Assembly (NCBI RefSeq): GCF_900606115.1
Contig: NZ_UWPJ01000024.1
Span: 62,001 to 126,000, forward strand
Length of the DNA: 64,000 bases
Source of the DNA: Pigmentiphaga humi
GTDB taxonomy: Bacteria; Pseudomonadota; Gammaproteobacteria; Burkholderiales; Burkholderiaceae_B
Reading direction: 5' to 3'
Below, in pieces: positions 51,534-59,817 of this stretch. Both the position numbers and the translations under genes were made by a program. The notes under the pieces are model-generated. The model was not told where the DNA came from. It saw only the letters and a list, made by a program, of their open reading frames with translations, and searched no databases. Numbering within the stretch: the stretch's first letter is position 1; each line of letters starts with the position of its first letter.

Positions 51534-52532
51534 ATCGTTCTCGCCCGTCTGTCCGGCCGTCTCGCTCCGCGGCGCGGCCACGTGCGGCGCGGCGGCTCCC
51601 GTGGCCTGTGAAAGCAGCCAGTCGCGCAGGGCGGCGACTGCAGGGTCGCCCTGCGCGGAGGTCCGCACCAGCAGATGATATTCGCCGGCGCTGACGACCG
51701 GAGCGTCCACCGGACAGATGAGGCCGTCGCTTTCCGGCAGGTTGTCGCATATCACGCTGGGCACCAGCGCCACGCCTTTTCCTTCCTTCGCCGCCTGCAG
51801 GGTCATGAAGAAGTGGCCGTAGTCGAGCATCTCGCCATCCTCCGGCAAGCTTATGCCATGGCAGAAGAACCAGTCTTTCCAGGCATTCTTGCGGGTGGCG
51901 TTGTTGAGCAGCCGGAACTGGAGCAGATCGCGGGGGTGGCGCACCGGGCCGGCCTGTTCGGCGAGCGCCCTCGACAAGACGGGCACCAGGATATCGTCGA
52001 ACAAAGGGTAGGCCTCGACTTCGTTCCAGCTCGCCGCCAGTTCCAGGTCGATGCGTGGGCAAAGCGGGCCGTATCTCTTGCCGGGAAAGCGGCCGACGCG
52101 GATGGCCATGTCCGCGCCTCTGTTCTTCAGGTTCGCCGGCTCGATGGACGAAATGACGTGGACCTCGACGTCGGGATGCAGCTCATTGAAATGCGCCAGG
52201 CGCGGCATCAGCCAGTAGGCGCCGAGCGTGGGCAGTACGTCTATCGTCAGGATCCGGTGCGATTCGGCCAGGCATTTCCTGGTCGCATCCGCGACGATGC
52301 CCAGCGCTTGCTGGATCGATTCCAGGTACTTGCTGCCCGCCTCGGTCAGCTCCACGCGCCGGGTCAAACGGATGAACAGCTTCTGCTTGAGGAAGTCTTC
52401 CAGCAGGCGGACCTGGCGTGAGATGGCGCCTTGCGTCAGATGCAGTTCCTGGGCCGCGAGCGTGAAGGAAAGCAGGCGTCCGGCGGCTTCAAAGGCGCGT
52501 AGCGCCAACAATGGGGGCAGGCGTTGCGGCAT
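51516..52532 (-). CDS. LysR-family regulator, GcvA/AmpR-like group
   Basis: The 338-residue protein starts at ATG 52532 (MPQRLPPLLALRAFEAAGR), the classic start of GcvA/AmpR-type LysR proteins (LPPLxALRAFEAA). The helix-turn-helix includes SFTLAAQELHLTQGAISRQV. The substrate domain contains FRLLNNATRKNAWKDWF, also typical of this group. The C-terminus has an extra tail rich in Ala, Pro and Glu (after DWLLSQATG). Its 3' end overlaps the dehydrogenase gene. It probably regulates the operon at 49357 or the dehydrogenase-Bug pair at 52720. Confidence 0.92.
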   Translation of the reverse strand: MPQRLPPLLALRAFEAAGRLLSFTLAAQELHLTQGAISRQVRLLEDFLKQKLFIRLTRRVELTEAGSKYLESIQQALGIVADATRKCLAESHRILTIDVLPTLGAYWLMPRLAHFNELHPDVEVHVISSIEPANLKNRGADMAIRVGRFPGKRYGPLCPRIDLELAASWNEVEAYPLFDDILVPVLSRALAEQAGPVRHPRDLLQFRLLNNATRKNAWKDWFFCHGISLPEDGEMLDYGHFFMTLQAAKEGKGVALVPSVICDNLPESDGLICPVDAPVVSAGEYHLLVRTSAQGDPAVAALRDWLLSQATGAAAPHVAAPRSETAGQTGENDSIASL

Positions 52533-52719
52533 GGGGAGCTGAAATGAGTTGGCGGCGGGAGCTTGCCGATTCTCCCATCTTCCATGAGTGAAATTCAAGC
52601 GTGCAAGCAGGATAAATGGTTTGTCGCCGAATACCCGCGTCTTTAGGATGAGCACTCCCGCTTACCTGCCGCGCCCCTTGTGGAACAGCGGCACAGCTTT
52701 GGCCACAGGTACTATTCAT

Positions 52720-53535
52720 ATGAACGATGGGCAAGAACTGAGAGTCGGCATTGCCGTGCTGGGCACGATTGGCAAAGCGCTTGCCAAGGCGATCGATGCC
52801 GGAATTCCGGGAGTGCGGCTAGCCGCCGTGGCGGCGCGCAACCAGGCCGCCGCGGAGGATTGGCTGGCATCGTTGCGCCACAGCCCGCCCGTGGTGTCGT
52901 TCGACGCAATGGCCGAGCTCTGCGACGTCGTCGTGGAATGCGCTCCCGCCGCCTTGCTCGGCGACATCGCCGCCCCCGTTCTCAAGGCCGGAAAGACCAT
53001 CATCGTCCTGAGCTGCGGCGCCTTACTCGAGAAGCAGGAGCTGGTCGAGCTGGCGCGTGTCCACGGCGGCCACATCCACGTTCCCACGGGCGCCTTGCTG
53101 GGCCTGGACGCGGTCATTGCCGCCGCGGAAGGTCACATCCGATCCGTGCGCATGATTACGCGCAAACCGGTGCGCGGACTGCTGGGCGCCCCGTATCTGG
53201 CAGAGCACGGCATCGACATCGACGCGATCGAAGAACCGCTGAGGATTTTTTCAGGAACCGCCCGCGAGGCCGCAACCGGCTTTCCGGCGAACCTGAACGT
53301 CGCGGTCGCCTTGTCTCTTGCGGGAGTCGGGCCGGACGACACCCATCTGGAGATCTGGGCGGATCCCGCGCTCACTCGCAATACCCATTCGATCGTCGTC
53401 GATTCCGACGCGGCCCGGCTGGAAATGACGATAGAGAACATTCCCAGCGAGAACCCGAAAACCGGACGCATCACCGCGCAAAGCGTGGTGGCCCTGCTGC
53501 GCAAATTCGGGGCGCCCCTGCGCATGGGCACATAA
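52720..53535 (+). CDS. L-aspartate dehydrogenase-like protein (NadX/DUF108 family)
   Basis: The 271-residue protein starts at ATG 52720 (MNDGQELRVGIAVLGTIGK). The Rossmann domain (IAVLGTIGKALA, the expected first Gly altered) and the aspartate-dehydrogenase half (VLSCGALLEKQELVELA, HVPTGALLGLDAVIAA, GTAREAATGFPANLNVAVAL and TRNTHSIVVDSDAA with the catalytic His) match NadX-type enzymes. The family oxidises aspartate or reductively aminates oxaloacetate; some members act on other amino or oxo acids in catabolic clusters. It is followed after 35 bases by a Bug receptor gene, so it probably serves the same substrate and not NAD synthesis. Confidence 0.88.
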   Translation: MNDGQELRVGIAVLGTIGKALAKAIDAGIPGVRLAAVAARNQAAAEDWLASLRHSPPVVSFDAMAELCDVVVECAPAALLGDIAAPVLKAGKTIIVLSCGALLEKQELVELARVHGGHIHVPTGALLGLDAVIAAAEGHIRSVRMITRKPVRGLLGAPYLAEHGIDIDAIEEPLRIFSGTAREAATGFPANLNVAVALSLAGVGPDDTHLEIWADPALTRNTHSIVVDSDAARLEMTIENIPSENPKTGRITAQSVVALLRKFGAPLRMGT

Positions 53536-53570
53536 CAGAAATGGCGCGTTACTCAACGTCGGAGCACACC

Positions 53571-54542
53571 ATGATGAACGTCAAGACTTTCTCGAAGGCT
53601 GCCTTTACAACGATGGCGCTGGTTCTGGGCGTCTGTGCGCACGCCGAATGGCCGGAGCGCCCGATCACCCTGGTGGTGCCCTGGCCGCCGGGCGGCGGGG
53701 TGGACGCCGCGGCCAGGCTGGCGGCTCCCTTGATGTCGAAAGCGCTGGGGCAGCAGGTCGTCGTGACGAACAAGGCAGGCGCGACCGGCAATATCGGCGC
53801 CGAGTCGGTTGCCACGTCCGCGCCGGACGGCTACACGCTGCTCTGGAGTTCGCTCAGCAGCCACGCCATCAATGCATCGCTCTACCAGAACATCCCGTTC
53901 GACCTGGAGAAGAGCTTCGCGCCGATCTCCGTATTCGGCCGCATTCCGTTTGCCATCATGGTCAACCCGAGCGTGCCGGCCAACTCCGTTCAGGAACTGA
54001 TCGCGCTGGCCAAGGCCAAGCCCGGTTCGCTCTCCTTCGGCTCGAGCGGAAACGGCTCGACCTCGCACCTGTTCGGCGAGATGTTCCAGCGCGCCACGGG
54101 CGTCAGCCTGCTGCACGTTCCCTACAAAGGCATCGCGCCCGAGATCGTCGACCTGGTCGGCGGCCAGATCAATATGAGCATCGAAAGCGTTTCCGCGACC
54201 CTGCCCCACTTCCGCAGCCAGAAACTGCGCCCCCTGGCGGTCGCCACGCCCGAACGCATCTCGCTGCTGCCGGACGTGCCCACCACGGACGAGGCCGGAC
54301 TCAAGGGCTACCGGGCCAGCGCCACGCTCGTTGCCGCGGCTCCCGCCGGGACGCCCGCCCCTATCGTGGAAAAGCTGAACGGCGTCATCAACCGGGCGCT
54401 TGCCGACAAGTCCATCCAGGAGCAATTGCTGGGTTTGTCCATCATTACGATCAACCCGTCGCCTGCCGAGTCCGCGAAAATGATCCACGACGAGATCAGC
54501 ACCTTCAGGACGGTCATCCGCGAGGCGAATATCCAGCCTTGA
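53571..54542 (+). CDS. Bug/TctC-family periplasmic solute receptor
   Basis: The 323-residue protein begins with two ATGs (53571, 53574) behind GGAG. The signal peptide ends near residue 25 (GVCAHAEWP). Landmarks are VVPWPPGGGVD, QQVVVTNKAGATGN and SAPDGYTLL. The NKAG variant of the ENRxG loop is also seen in the receptor at 13603. It forms an operon with the aspartate-dehydrogenase-like gene. Confidence 0.93.
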   Translation: MMNVKTFSKAAFTTMALVLGVCAHAEWPERPITLVVPWPPGGGVDAAARLAAPLMSKALGQQVVVTNKAGATGNIGAESVATSAPDGYTLLWSSLSSHAINASLYQNIPFDLEKSFAPISVFGRIPFAIMVNPSVPANSVQELIALAKAKPGSLSFGSSGNGSTSHLFGEMFQRATGVSLLHVPYKGIAPEIVDLVGGQINMSIESVSATLPHFRSQKLRPLAVATPERISLLPDVPTTDEAGLKGYRASATLVAAAPAGTPAPIVEKLNGVINRALADKSIQEQLLGLSIITINPSPAESAKMIHDEISTFRTVIREANIQP

Positions 54543-54872
54543 GGGGCCAGCTCGCGCCCTCTGCAAGACACCCGCCCCGTCCCGCTCGCGGACGAGGGCC
54601 GGTGTCGAGGAGCTCCCTCGGATCTCCTTTCGTATTCACGCGCGTCGGCCTTGCCGTCGGCGCGCTTCGACTCATCCCGCTCACTCCTGCTGCCCTGGCA
54701 ACCGCTGCCAGATCTCGAAATCGAGGGTACGATTCTTCACAAGACGGGGATGCGTGAGCCGACGTCGAGAGGGCTCCGGACGTCGAGCAAACGATCGCGG
54801 CAGCCAGACGATCCCGCCGCTCCGGACGAGGACCGGCGCTCGCGGGACCATGTTGCCTGAGCGAACGGGACG
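54543..54872. other. 330-base intergenic region, no gene supported
   Basis: Open frames are present but have no ribosome site or recognisable content. A possible weak stem (GAGGG at 54541-54545 with CCCTC at 54557-54561) overlaps the preceding Bug stop and CGAGG-AGCTC-CCTCG lies at 54606-54620, followed by TCTCCTTT. Both could help end transcription. Otherwise I see nothing in it. Confidence 0.4.
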
Positions 54873-55805
54873 ATGAATCTACGCTTTTTGGAAACCTTCA
54901 TCTGGCTGGCGCGGCTCCGCAATTTCCGCATGACGGCGGAGAAGCTGCACACGACGCAGGCGGCCGTGTCGAATCGCATCAGCACCCTGGAGCGGGACTT
55001 CGGCGTGCGGTTGTTCGAACGCGGCACGCGCGGCGTCACCCTGACGCAGGAAGGCACGCGCGCGCTGGCGCATGCCGAGCGCATCCTCAAGCTGGCGCAA
55101 CGGATGCAGAACGACGTGGCCGACCGCAGCACGCTGTCGGGCATCATCCGCATCGGCGTCGTCGAGTCGGTCGTGCATACCTGGCTGCCCGACTTCCTGC
55201 GACGGCTCGGCGAGCTCTATCCGCGCGTCATCATCGAGTTGACCAGCGACACGGCCCTGCCACTGTGCGAACAACTGCTCAATGGCAGCCTGGACCTGAG
55301 CCTGCAAACGGTGCCAGTCGCCGGCGACGAGATCGTCAATAGCGAACTTGGCCGCTATGCCATGCAATGGGTCGCAAGCCCCGCACTGGCGCTGCCGCCC
55401 GGGCCGCTAGACCTCCCAAGCCTCGCCGCTTTCCCCATCATCAGCTTCCCGCGCAATTCGGTCGGCCATCGCGCAATGGAAGAGTTGTTCGCGGAGGTTT
55501 CCGTCGACATCGTCCGCATCAACTGCATCGCCTCGGTGGCGGCGATGATCCGCCTGGCCCAGAGCGGCTTCGGCGTGGCCGCGCTGCCGCCGGCCGTGAT
55601 CCTGCGCGAACTGGAGGAAGGGACGCTGCGGCTGTTGCCGGTGGAGCAGGCGTTCCCGGAGTTCTCGCTGATCGCGTCCTGCCGAAGCGGGCCCGAGCAT
55701 CTGCTGCTGGATGCCATCGTGCGCCTGGTGCGCGAAGTGTTCCGCGACTATGCCGCCGGCGCCCCGGCCGGGTTCGTGTTGCCGCCGGCCGCCGGCTGGT
55801 CCTGA
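54873..55805 (+). CDS. LysR-family transcriptional regulator
   Basis: The 310-residue protein starts at ATG 54873 (MNLRFLETFIWLARLRNFRM). The helix-turn-helix contains RMTAEKLHTTQAAVSNRIS. The substrate domain has the RLAQSGFGVAALPPAVI pocket segment and ends in a hydrophobic Pro/Ala-rich tail. It lies upstream of and parallel to the hydrolase-monooxygenase operon that starts at 55969 and is the natural candidate to regulate it. Confidence 0.92.
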   Translation: MNLRFLETFIWLARLRNFRMTAEKLHTTQAAVSNRISTLERDFGVRLFERGTRGVTLTQEGTRALAHAERILKLAQRMQNDVADRSTLSGIIRIGVVESVVHTWLPDFLRRLGELYPRVIIELTSDTALPLCEQLLNGSLDLSLQTVPVAGDEIVNSELGRYAMQWVASPALALPPGPLDLPSLAAFPIISFPRNSVGHRAMEELFAEVSVDIVRINCIASVAAMIRLAQSGFGVAALPPAVILRELEEGTLRLLPVEQAFPEFSLIASCRSGPEHLLLDAIVRLVREVFRDYAAGAPAGFVLPPAAGWS

Positions 55806-55968
55806 CCGCCGTGCCGCGCAATCGCCCACAAGAATTATCGATGGGCGGCGGACAAATTAACTTGTTGGACACCCGGGACGCGACTTCCTATTCTGACCCG
55901 GCGTATTCGTTCCTGCGAAGCCACGGGGCCCGCATGGCGATGCGCCGACATCGAATAGGAGGCGCCGA
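55806..55968 (+). promoter_or_regulatory. Probable operon promoter region
   Basis: This short region precedes the operon at 55969. It contains CAAATTAACTTG (55854-55865), an imperfect palindrome with the T-N11-A character of LysR sites. TTGGAC (about 55866) and TATTCT lie 18 bases apart as weak -35/-10 candidates. AGGAGG sits just before ATG 55969. Confidence 0.35.
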
Positions 55969-57189
55969 ATGGGTGCAAGGCGGTTTCACGAGCAGAAATG
56001 GCTGATCGACAGCGTAATCGCGACGGTCGGCCTGGACTGGGACCAATTACGGATGGCCGTTACGGTTGCGCCCACCGGGTTCGAGGGGATGGGCGACTGG
56101 AACGTCATGGCCAAGACCGTCCACCGCTATGACGAAATCACGCCCTGCTTCATCGACGGCGCCGAACGCCGCGAAGTGCGGGCGCGTCAGGCACTGGCGC
56201 GCCGGGACCTGGTCACGGCGCGGGAATCCTTCCTCGTGGCGTCTCTCTACTTCGGGCTTGCCCAATGGCCCATCGATAGCGTGTCGCCGCTCAACATCGA
56301 GCTGGGCCGCCGCAAAGTCGATTGCTACGCCCAATTCGCGGCGCTGGCCAACCGGCGCATCGAACGCGTCGAGATCCCGATGGGCGATCACACGCTGCCC
56401 GGCTGGCTGCACCTGCCGCCCGGGGTCGAAGGGCCGTGCCCGGTCGTCATCATGCTGCCCGGCATGGATACGCTCAAGGAACAGCTGGCCTGGGCTTACG
56501 GCGACAAGATTCTCGAACGGGGAATGGCAGCGCTGGCGATCGACGGCCCGGGCCAGTACGAAGCGCGGCTCAGCGGCCTGACCGTCACCGCCGACAACTT
56601 CGGCGACGCCGGGAAGGCTTGCGTGGCATGGATAGACCGGCGCCCGGATCTGGACTCCGACCGCATCGGCGTGTTCGGCCGAAGCTTCGGCTCCTATGCC
56701 GGCACCGTGATGGGCAACGCCATCGCCGACCGCGTGCGCGGCGTGGCGGTAGGACTGCCCTGCCACGAACCCGGGTTCTTCACCATCTTCGAAGAAGCCT
56801 CTCCCACCTTCAAGAACCGCTTCATGTTCATGGCGGGCTATGAAGACGAGGCGCAGTTCGATGCCTTCATCAGGGGGTTCGACCTGCGCGCCAAAGTGGG
56901 TTCGCTCACCTGCCCCTACCTGGTCGTGGGCGGCGATCTGGACGAACTCTCGCCGATCAAGCACACCTACGAGCTGGCGCGCCACGTGCCAGGTCCGGTG
57001 GAGCTGGTCATCTACCAGAACGAACGGCATGCGCCCGGCCGCGCGCCTTCCGCCCAGCTCGGTCCGCACTGGTACTCGATGATGGCGGACTGGCTGGCGG
57101 CGCGCGTGCGGGACGGCAGCCCGCAAGCCGACAGCCGCTTCCTGTACGTCAAGTCTTCGGGCGAAACCGAGGAACGGCCCCTCCCCTGA
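55969..57189 (+). CDS. Alpha/beta hydrolase resembling C-C bond hydrolases (DHPON-hydrolase/FrsA-like)
   Basis: The 406-residue protein has a long N-terminal helical part (about residues 1-130) before the alpha/beta domain. This arrangement is seen in 2,6-dihydroxypseudooxynicotine hydrolase and FrsA-type proteins. The triad is Ser239 (FGRSFGS), Asp in GGDLDELSP (about 325) and His in NERHAPG (about 357). Those hydrolases cleave a C-C bond next to a ketone in heterocyclic substrates. It begins behind AGGAGG and is first in an operon with an FAD monooxygenase, Bug receptor, cupin, amidase and DUF2848 protein. Confidence 0.87.
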   Translation: MGARRFHEQKWLIDSVIATVGLDWDQLRMAVTVAPTGFEGMGDWNVMAKTVHRYDEITPCFIDGAERREVRARQALARRDLVTARESFLVASLYFGLAQWPIDSVSPLNIELGRRKVDCYAQFAALANRRIERVEIPMGDHTLPGWLHLPPGVEGPCPVVIMLPGMDTLKEQLAWAYGDKILERGMAALAIDGPGQYEARLSGLTVTADNFGDAGKACVAWIDRRPDLDSDRIGVFGRSFGSYAGTVMGNAIADRVRGVAVGLPCHEPGFFTIFEEASPTFKNRFMFMAGYEDEAQFDAFIRGFDLRAKVGSLTCPYLVVGGDLDELSPIKHTYELARHVPGPVELVIYQNERHAPGRAPSAQLGPHWYSMMADWLAARVRDGSPQADSRFLYVKSSGETEERPLP

Positions 57190-57215
57190 CGTTCAATGTT
57201 CTGGAGTACATGCAT

Positions 57216-58412
57216 ATGGCAATCAAGCAAGTGATCGTGGCCGGCGCCGGACCGGTGGGCATGCTTTGCGCGTTCCGGCTCGCCCGCGCCGGCATCCCGG
57301 TGACGGTGTTGGAACGTGGAACCGATCTGGCTGAAGATCTGCGCGCCTCGACCTGGCATCCACCTACCCTCGACATGATGGAAGAACTGGGCCTGGCGGA
57401 CGACATCATCCGCATGGGCCTGATCGCGCGGTACGTCCAGTACCGGGATCGCCGCTCGGGAACGGTTGCCGAGTTCGACATGGATCTGCTGCGCGGCGAG
57501 ACCGGACATCCCTATCGCGTGCAGTGCGAGCAGTTCAAATTCACCCGCCTGGTCTACGAACGGCTGTCTGCGTTTCCCCATTGCCGGGTACTGTTCGGCG
57601 CGCGCCTGACAGGCTTCGAGCAGGATGCCGATAAGGTGACGGTAATCATGGATCGTGGCAACGGCTCCGAAAGGCTGGAGGCGGACTACCTGATCGGTGC
57701 CGACGGCGCGTGGAGCACGGTGCGCCGCGTCGCCGACATCGAGTTCGAGGGCATGACCTATCCGGAGCGCTTCTATGTGGCCACCACCGCCTTCGAGTTC
57801 GCGGACGTCCTGCCGCGCCTGTCCTACGTCAACTACGTGGCCGATACCGAAGAATGGTTCCTGCTGTTGAAGGTGCCGGGATCGTGGCGCTGCCTGTTCC
57901 CGACCAGGGTCGACGAGACGGACGAAGAGGTCGTTTCCGATGCCCGGACGCAGGCGCGTCTGCAAGGCGTGCACCCGCGCAACGAACCCTACCGGACGCT
58001 GCACCGAACGATCTATGCCGTGCACCAGCGCGTGGCGCGCAAGTACCGGCAGGGACGCGTCGTACTGGCCGGCGACGCCGCGCACATCAACAACCCATTG
58101 GGCGGCATGGGCATGAATGGCGGGCTGCATGACGCGATGAGCCTGTGCACCGCCCTGGAACGGATAGACCGCGCCGAGGCGGACGAGTCGGCGCTGGACG
58201 GCTATGAGCGGCAGCGCAGGCCGATCGCGATCGAATACATCAACGCCAGCACCCAGCGCAACAAGAAGGTGATGGAAGAGCGCGACCCCGAGGCTCGCCG
58301 CCGCAGTCAGGAAGAGATGTGCCGCCAGGCGGAGGACTCCGTCCGGGCCAAGGAATTCTTGAAGAAAAGTTCGATGATCGACGCCCTGCGCGCCGCGGGG
58401 CAGCTTCGCTAG
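57216..58412 (+). CDS. FAD-dependent aromatic monooxygenase (PHBH/UbiH-like)
   Basis: The 398-residue protein starts at ATG 57216, the better-spaced of two ATGs after GGAG (the other is 57210). Three FAD motifs are clear: VAGAGPVGM (8-16), the DG motif in IGADGAWSTVRR (about 160) and the GD motif GDAAHINNPLGGMGMNGG (about 287). Class A flavin monooxygenases of this type hydroxylate phenols or pyridines next to an electron-donating group. The C-terminal 60 residues are charged and helical (EERDPEARRRSQEEM). It is 26 bases after the hydrolase. Confidence 0.92.
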   Translation: MAIKQVIVAGAGPVGMLCAFRLARAGIPVTVLERGTDLAEDLRASTWHPPTLDMMEELGLADDIIRMGLIARYVQYRDRRSGTVAEFDMDLLRGETGHPYRVQCEQFKFTRLVYERLSAFPHCRVLFGARLTGFEQDADKVTVIMDRGNGSERLEADYLIGADGAWSTVRRVADIEFEGMTYPERFYVATTAFEFADVLPRLSYVNYVADTEEWFLLLKVPGSWRCLFPTRVDETDEEVVSDARTQARLQGVHPRNEPYRTLHRTIYAVHQRVARKYRQGRVVLAGDAAHINNPLGGMGMNGGLHDAMSLCTALERIDRAEADESALDGYERQRRPIAIEYINASTQRNKKVMEERDPEARRRSQEEMCRQAEDSVRAKEFLKKSSMIDALRAAGQLR

Positions 58413-58451
58413 CTTCACCCGTTTCCTATCTTTGCGACATTGGAGAAGTCC

Positions 58452-59405
58452 ATGAACGTGCTGAAAACGATGTTCGCCGTCTGCCTCATGATGTTGGCGC
58501 CGCAATTGCATGCGCAGTCCTGGCCCACGCGGCCCGTGCGGGTCATCGTCCCGTTCGCGGCCGGCGGCAATACGGATTCGATCGCCCGCCTGACCGCCGA
58601 ACGGCTGTCGAAGATCTTCAACCAGCAATTCATAGTGGAAAATCGCGCCGGCGCCGGCGGCGCTATCGCTGCCGAGACCGTGGCCCGGGCCGAACCCGAC
58701 GGCTATACGCTGTTTCTGTCGTCGATCACTCAGGTCTCGGTGCTGCCCTTTCTTCAGAAAGTCAGCTACGACTCGGTGAAAGATTTCGCGCCGGTCAGCA
58801 TCATCGGCAGCAACGGCCTGATCCTTGGCATCTCGGCCTCGCTGCCCGTCAGCACCTTTCCGGAACTGATCGAGTACATCCGCAAGCAGCCGACCCGCTT
58901 TCCCTATGCGACCGCCGGCGTAGGCGCGCTGTCCCATCTCGCGGTGGTCGAACTGGCGCGCCGGGCAAAGCTCGAGGTGCAGGACGTCAACTACAAGGGC
59001 GGCGCGCTGGCGATGGCCGACGTGCTGAGCGGCCAGGTGCCCCTGTACTTCGGCAACCTGTCCGACTACATGGGCCATGCCGGCAATCCGAGGCTCAAGC
59101 TGCTGGCGACGTCGTCCAGCCGGCGCACCCCCAAGTTTCCCGAGTTGCCGACCGTGGCGGAGGCCGGCTACCCCGGTTATGAAGTCGTGACGTGGAACGG
59201 CCTGCTCGCGCCGGCCCACACCCCCGCCCCGATCATCGACCGGCTCGCGCGCGAGATCCAGGCGCTGACCCGCGAGCCGGAATTCATCGCCGGCCTGGAC
59301 AAACTGGGCGTCGATCCGGTCGGCAACACGCCGGCGCAGTTCGCCGAAACCATCCGCGCCGACATGAAGCTCTACCAGACGCTGCTGCAGCCGGCAGGCA
59401 ACTGA
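58452..59405 (+). CDS. Bug/TctC-family periplasmic solute receptor
   Basis: The 317-residue protein starts at ATG 58452, behind GGAG (TTG 58440 is upstream but lacks a site). The signal peptide ends near residue 22 (APQLHAQSW). Bug landmarks include IVPFAAGGNTD, QFIVENRAGAGG and EPDGYTL. Inside the monooxygenase-amidase operon it is the likely receptor for the substrate of that route. Confidence 0.93.
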   Translation: MNVLKTMFAVCLMMLAPQLHAQSWPTRPVRVIVPFAAGGNTDSIARLTAERLSKIFNQQFIVENRAGAGGAIAAETVARAEPDGYTLFLSSITQVSVLPFLQKVSYDSVKDFAPVSIIGSNGLILGISASLPVSTFPELIEYIRKQPTRFPYATAGVGALSHLAVVELARRAKLEVQDVNYKGGALAMADVLSGQVPLYFGNLSDYMGHAGNPRLKLLATSSSRRTPKFPELPTVAEAGYPGYEVVTWNGLLAPAHTPAPIIDRLAREIQALTREPEFIAGLDKLGVDPVGNTPAQFAETIRADMKLYQTLLQPAGN

Positions 59406-59420
59406 TTCAGGGAGACTCGC

Positions 59421-59801
59421 ATGCCGGTCAACAAACACCACGACGAGTTCCATACGCTTGACATGTCGACGGGGTGGGAGATCCCGCCCGGCTACCCGGC
59501 GGGAATGGAGCAGAAAATCATCTCCGGCGCTCTCGACGAAGCAAAACGTCGCGGCACGCGTACGCGGCTCCTGCGCTTCGCGCCGGGCGTATTCACGACT
59601 GCGCCGTTCGTTCACGACTACTGGGAAGAGGTCTATCTGCTCAGCGGCGACCTGACCGTCGGCAGCGATGCGAACGGGGAAGGAGGAACGCCGTTCGCCC
59701 CGAATACCTATGCCTGCCGCCCGCCCGGCGCCTATCACGGGCCGTTCAAGTCTCATGGAGGCTGCATGCTTATCGAGATCCATTACTACGACCCGGTCTG
59801 A
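59421..59801 (+). CDS. Small cupin-domain protein
   Basis: The 126-residue protein is a single cupin. Motif 1 is seen in FVHDYWEEVYLLSGDLTVG (His and Glu ligands) and motif 2 in PPGAYHGPF (His), so a metal can be bound. Such small cupins in catabolic operons may be dioxygenases, isomerases or binding proteins; no activity can be assigned. It lies 15 bases after the Bug gene and 16 bases before the amidase. Confidence 0.85.
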   Translation: MPVNKHHDEFHTLDMSTGWEIPPGYPAGMEQKIISGALDEAKRRGTRTRLLRFAPGVFTTAPFVHDYWEEVYLLSGDLTVGSDANGEGGTPFAPNTYACRPPGAYHGPFKSHGGCMLIEIHYYDPV

Positions 59802-59817
59802 CCGGACCTTCATCGAA

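Noticed and set aside
54651-54860. A 69-codon open frame between the Bug and LysR genes
   Set aside because: It has no ribosome site and no recognisable content; left as intergenic.
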